DNA of 35,606 nt from an uncultured Saprospiraceae bacterium (GTDB taxonomy: Bacteria; Bacteroidota; Bacteroidia; Chitinophagales; Saprospiraceae): assembly GCA_937924035.1 (NCBI GenBank), contig CALDTK010000279.1:1-35606 (forward strand), written 5' to 3'. Positions 34,336 through 35,606 of the stretch are shown piece after piece. Position 1 is the first letter of the stretch. Every line of letters begins with the position of its first letter. Both the position numbers and the translations under genes were made by a program. A model generated the notes under the pieces. The model made no database searches. It was given only the letters and a program-made list of their open reading frames with translations, and had not been told where the DNA came from.

Positions 34336-35253
34336 TTAAGGTGCAATAAAATGTGAACCCGTTCTACGCACCTCTTTACGTACAGCGGCGCGCTTATGAT
34401 GCTGTACAACAACTGTCCAAACCATTTTAAGTGCAGCTGGAACAACCGCTATATATCCAGCCCCAAGGGCAGTCTTTAGGTTACCTAACCACCAGCTGCT
34501 GGCCTTTAGTATTCTGCTTAGGGCTGTTCCGTTAGGATTGGCCAATCTTTGGTGCAAGCCGATTTTGAAAGCATTCACTTGCCGTTGAGGAGCATGTTTC
34601 CAACCTTCAGGCCTTGTACCTCGGTCGTGTACAATCGTATAACTCGGAGCTACCACCAACTGCAAGTTGTGATAGCGTAAACGTTCGGCGTAATCTCGAT
34701 CTTCTCCGTAATGGTAAAAGAGGGGGCTGAAGCCTCCAATTTTCTCCAGTGTTCTGCGTGGAATGATCCAAGCTGCAGCATTTGTGAAAGGAACCGCTAC
34801 AGACTTTCCAGAATCGGTTAAAGCCTGATATGTGGTACCCGCTTGTTTTAGATAGCGTGCAAAAAGTGAGTCTGGGGTGTGCTCGTCTGCCTGCACATGA
34901 AGCGGACTCACGATCCCCCAACTAGGGTTTTCAACAAGTGCCTTTGTGATTGTTTGAATTGAACCTTCGACTGGCCAAGCATCATGATTTAGCAGAAAGC
35001 AAAAGTCCGCACCAGCAGCTAAAGCCATGCGAATGCCGAGGTTGTTACCTGCGCCAAATCCAAGGTTTTCTTCGCTTCTAACCAAAGAAACCTCAGGCCA
35101 CTTTTGAGCAATGATGTCAGGCGTGCCATCGCTCGACTTGTTATCGATCACGATGGTATTCTGAAGAAGACCTTGGGCCTTCAGTGTGTCGAAGACTTGG
35201 TCGAGCCACTTTGTACTGTTGTACGTGACGAGTATGGTGCAGACCTTATGCAA
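34336..35253 (-). CDS. Family 2 glycosyltransferase
   Basis: A 305-residue GT-A enzyme, likely cytoplasmic with membrane association. The N-terminal nucleotide-sugar site shows V-T-Y-N-S at 9-13 and I-D-N-K-S-S-D-G-T at 36-44, then E-N-L-G-F-G-A-G-N-N, a DxD-equivalent N-H-D at 89-91, and the acceptor/base region Y-H-Y-G-E-D-R-D-Y near 180. This layout matches rhamnosyltransferase-type (WbbL-like) GT2 enzymes; the sugar is not determined. The start is TTG at 35253: an in-frame stop lies seven codons upstream and the first beta strand begins right after it. The start overlaps the stop of the upstream methyltransferase gene by 8 bases, so the two are probably translationally coupled. Confidence 0.9.
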   Translation of the reverse strand: MHKVCTILVTYNSTKWLDQVFDTLKAQGLLQNTIVIDNKSSDGTPDIIAQKWPEVSLVRSEENLGFGAGNNLGIRMALAAGADFCFLLNHDAWPVEGSIQTITKALVENPSWGIVSPLHVQADEHTPDSLFARYLKQAGTTYQALTDSGKSVAVPFTNAAAWIIPRRTLEKIGGFSPLFYHYGEDRDYAERLRYHNLQLVVAPSYTIVHDRGTRPEGWKHAPQRQVNAFKIGLHQRLANPNGTALSRILKASSWWLGNLKTALGAGYIAVVPAALKMVWTVVVQHHKRAAVRKEVRRTGSHFIAP

Positions 35254-35606
35254 GCTTGCTGATCGCTTCTTTTAGATAGTTTTTGTCCTTCAGGTTGAGT
35301 AGCTTTTCTTGCTGAGGAGCGAAGGCATCGTACTCCATTGAAGCGATGTCTGACTTACTCAATGAAAGCGGCATTTCCATCTGGCCAGGCTGGATGCAAC
35401 CAACACCGTGATCTGTGTCGAAAACGAAAATGTGCCGGTCTTTCATTGTACTACGAAGTTCAACAATGGCCTTGTACACATCTCCCGTCCATGCTCCTGA
35501 TTCCCAGCCTTCGTAGCGTTCTCTAGCATCAGCTGGAGACATGGCATAGACCGCCGCGGCAGCGTCATCTGGCTTGCAATCGTGGAGCAGAATTACCCCC
35601 TTCGGA
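35246..35606 (-). CDS. Class I SAM-dependent methyltransferase, C-terminal part
   Basis: The frame is open to the right edge, so the start lies outside the window; 119 residues are visible. The visible part reads G-V-I-L-L-H-D-C-K-P, then E-S-G-A-W-T-G-D-V-Y-K-A, then V-F-D-T-D-H-G-V-G-C-I. This is the end of a Rossmann-fold methyltransferase of a group (Methyltransf_24-like) often encoded beside glycosyltransferases; I recall the L-H-D-C and G-A-W-N-G-x-V-W-K patterns from that family. Its stop overlaps the TTG start of the glycosyltransferase. It likely methylates a sugar or polysaccharide precursor; the family call is moderately sure because the SAM-binding part is missing. Confidence 0.7.
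   Translation of the reverse strand, partial: PKGVILLHDCKPDDAAAAVYAMSPADARERYEGWESGAWTGDVYKAIVELRSTMKDRHIFVFDTDHGVGCIQPGQMEMPLSLSKSDIASMEYDAFAPQQEKLLNLKDKNYLKEAISKLA

Overview
The window looks like chromosomal DNA of a Bacteroidota bacterium, most likely from the Saprospiria (Lewinella/Haliscomenobacter-like). This is inferred from three things: giant secreted proteins built of HYR-like, SprB-like, SdrD-B-like and cohesin-like modules; two type-B (gliding-motility-associated) C-terminal sorting domains of the type IX secretion system (T9SS); and a PorP/SprF-family outer-membrane protein between them. No rRNA, tRNA, CRISPR array, transposase or phage gene was seen.

Positions 1-20749 (+ strand) form a surface-adhesin locus. 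It holds the 3' part of a giant HYR-repeat protein (29 complete repeats of about 78 residues plus a partial one), a strong terminator, a 1655-residue T9SS type-B cargo that starts with TTG, a PorP/SprF protein, and directly abutting it a 2094-residue T9SS type-B cargo with five cohesin-like domains. The likely logic is one dedicated SprF-type partner serving the neighbouring large cargo proteins.

Positions 20800-25153 (- strand) carry a two-gene beta-oxidation operon, a FadN-like 3-hydroxyacyl-CoA dehydrogenase/enoyl-CoA hydratase followed by a FadA-like thiolase. A hairpin lies between the two genes and a bidirectional terminator faces the adhesin locus. Upstream is a small exported protein of unknown function.

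Positions 25450-28140 (+) encode an ExbB-ExbD-ExbD-TonB energy-transduction set. A 337-base GC-rich, palindrome-bearing non-coding stretch separates it from folC and a coupled membrane/coiled-coil protein (28478-30507). Next come a convergent thioredoxin-like protein, an FKBP-type peptidyl-prolyl isomerase with a clear terminator, and trmD with a hairpin-rich leader. The right end (- strand, 32848-35606) is a cell-surface polysaccharide segment: a partial SAM-dependent methyltransferase, a family 2 glycosyltransferase and a Wzx-like flippase, tightly packed.

The most unexpected signal crosses gene boundaries. A 14-base word, GTTTTGGCGWAAGC, occurs seven times on both strands, inside genes in more than one reading frame and in intergenic gaps, with several one-mismatch copies. 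It behaves like a DNA-level interspersed signal (uptake-, Chi- or segregation-type) and I know of no description of it. The second is a repeated two-domain variant in the HYR array, in which the loss of one cysteine in a repeat is matched each time by the loss of a different cysteine in the next repeat.
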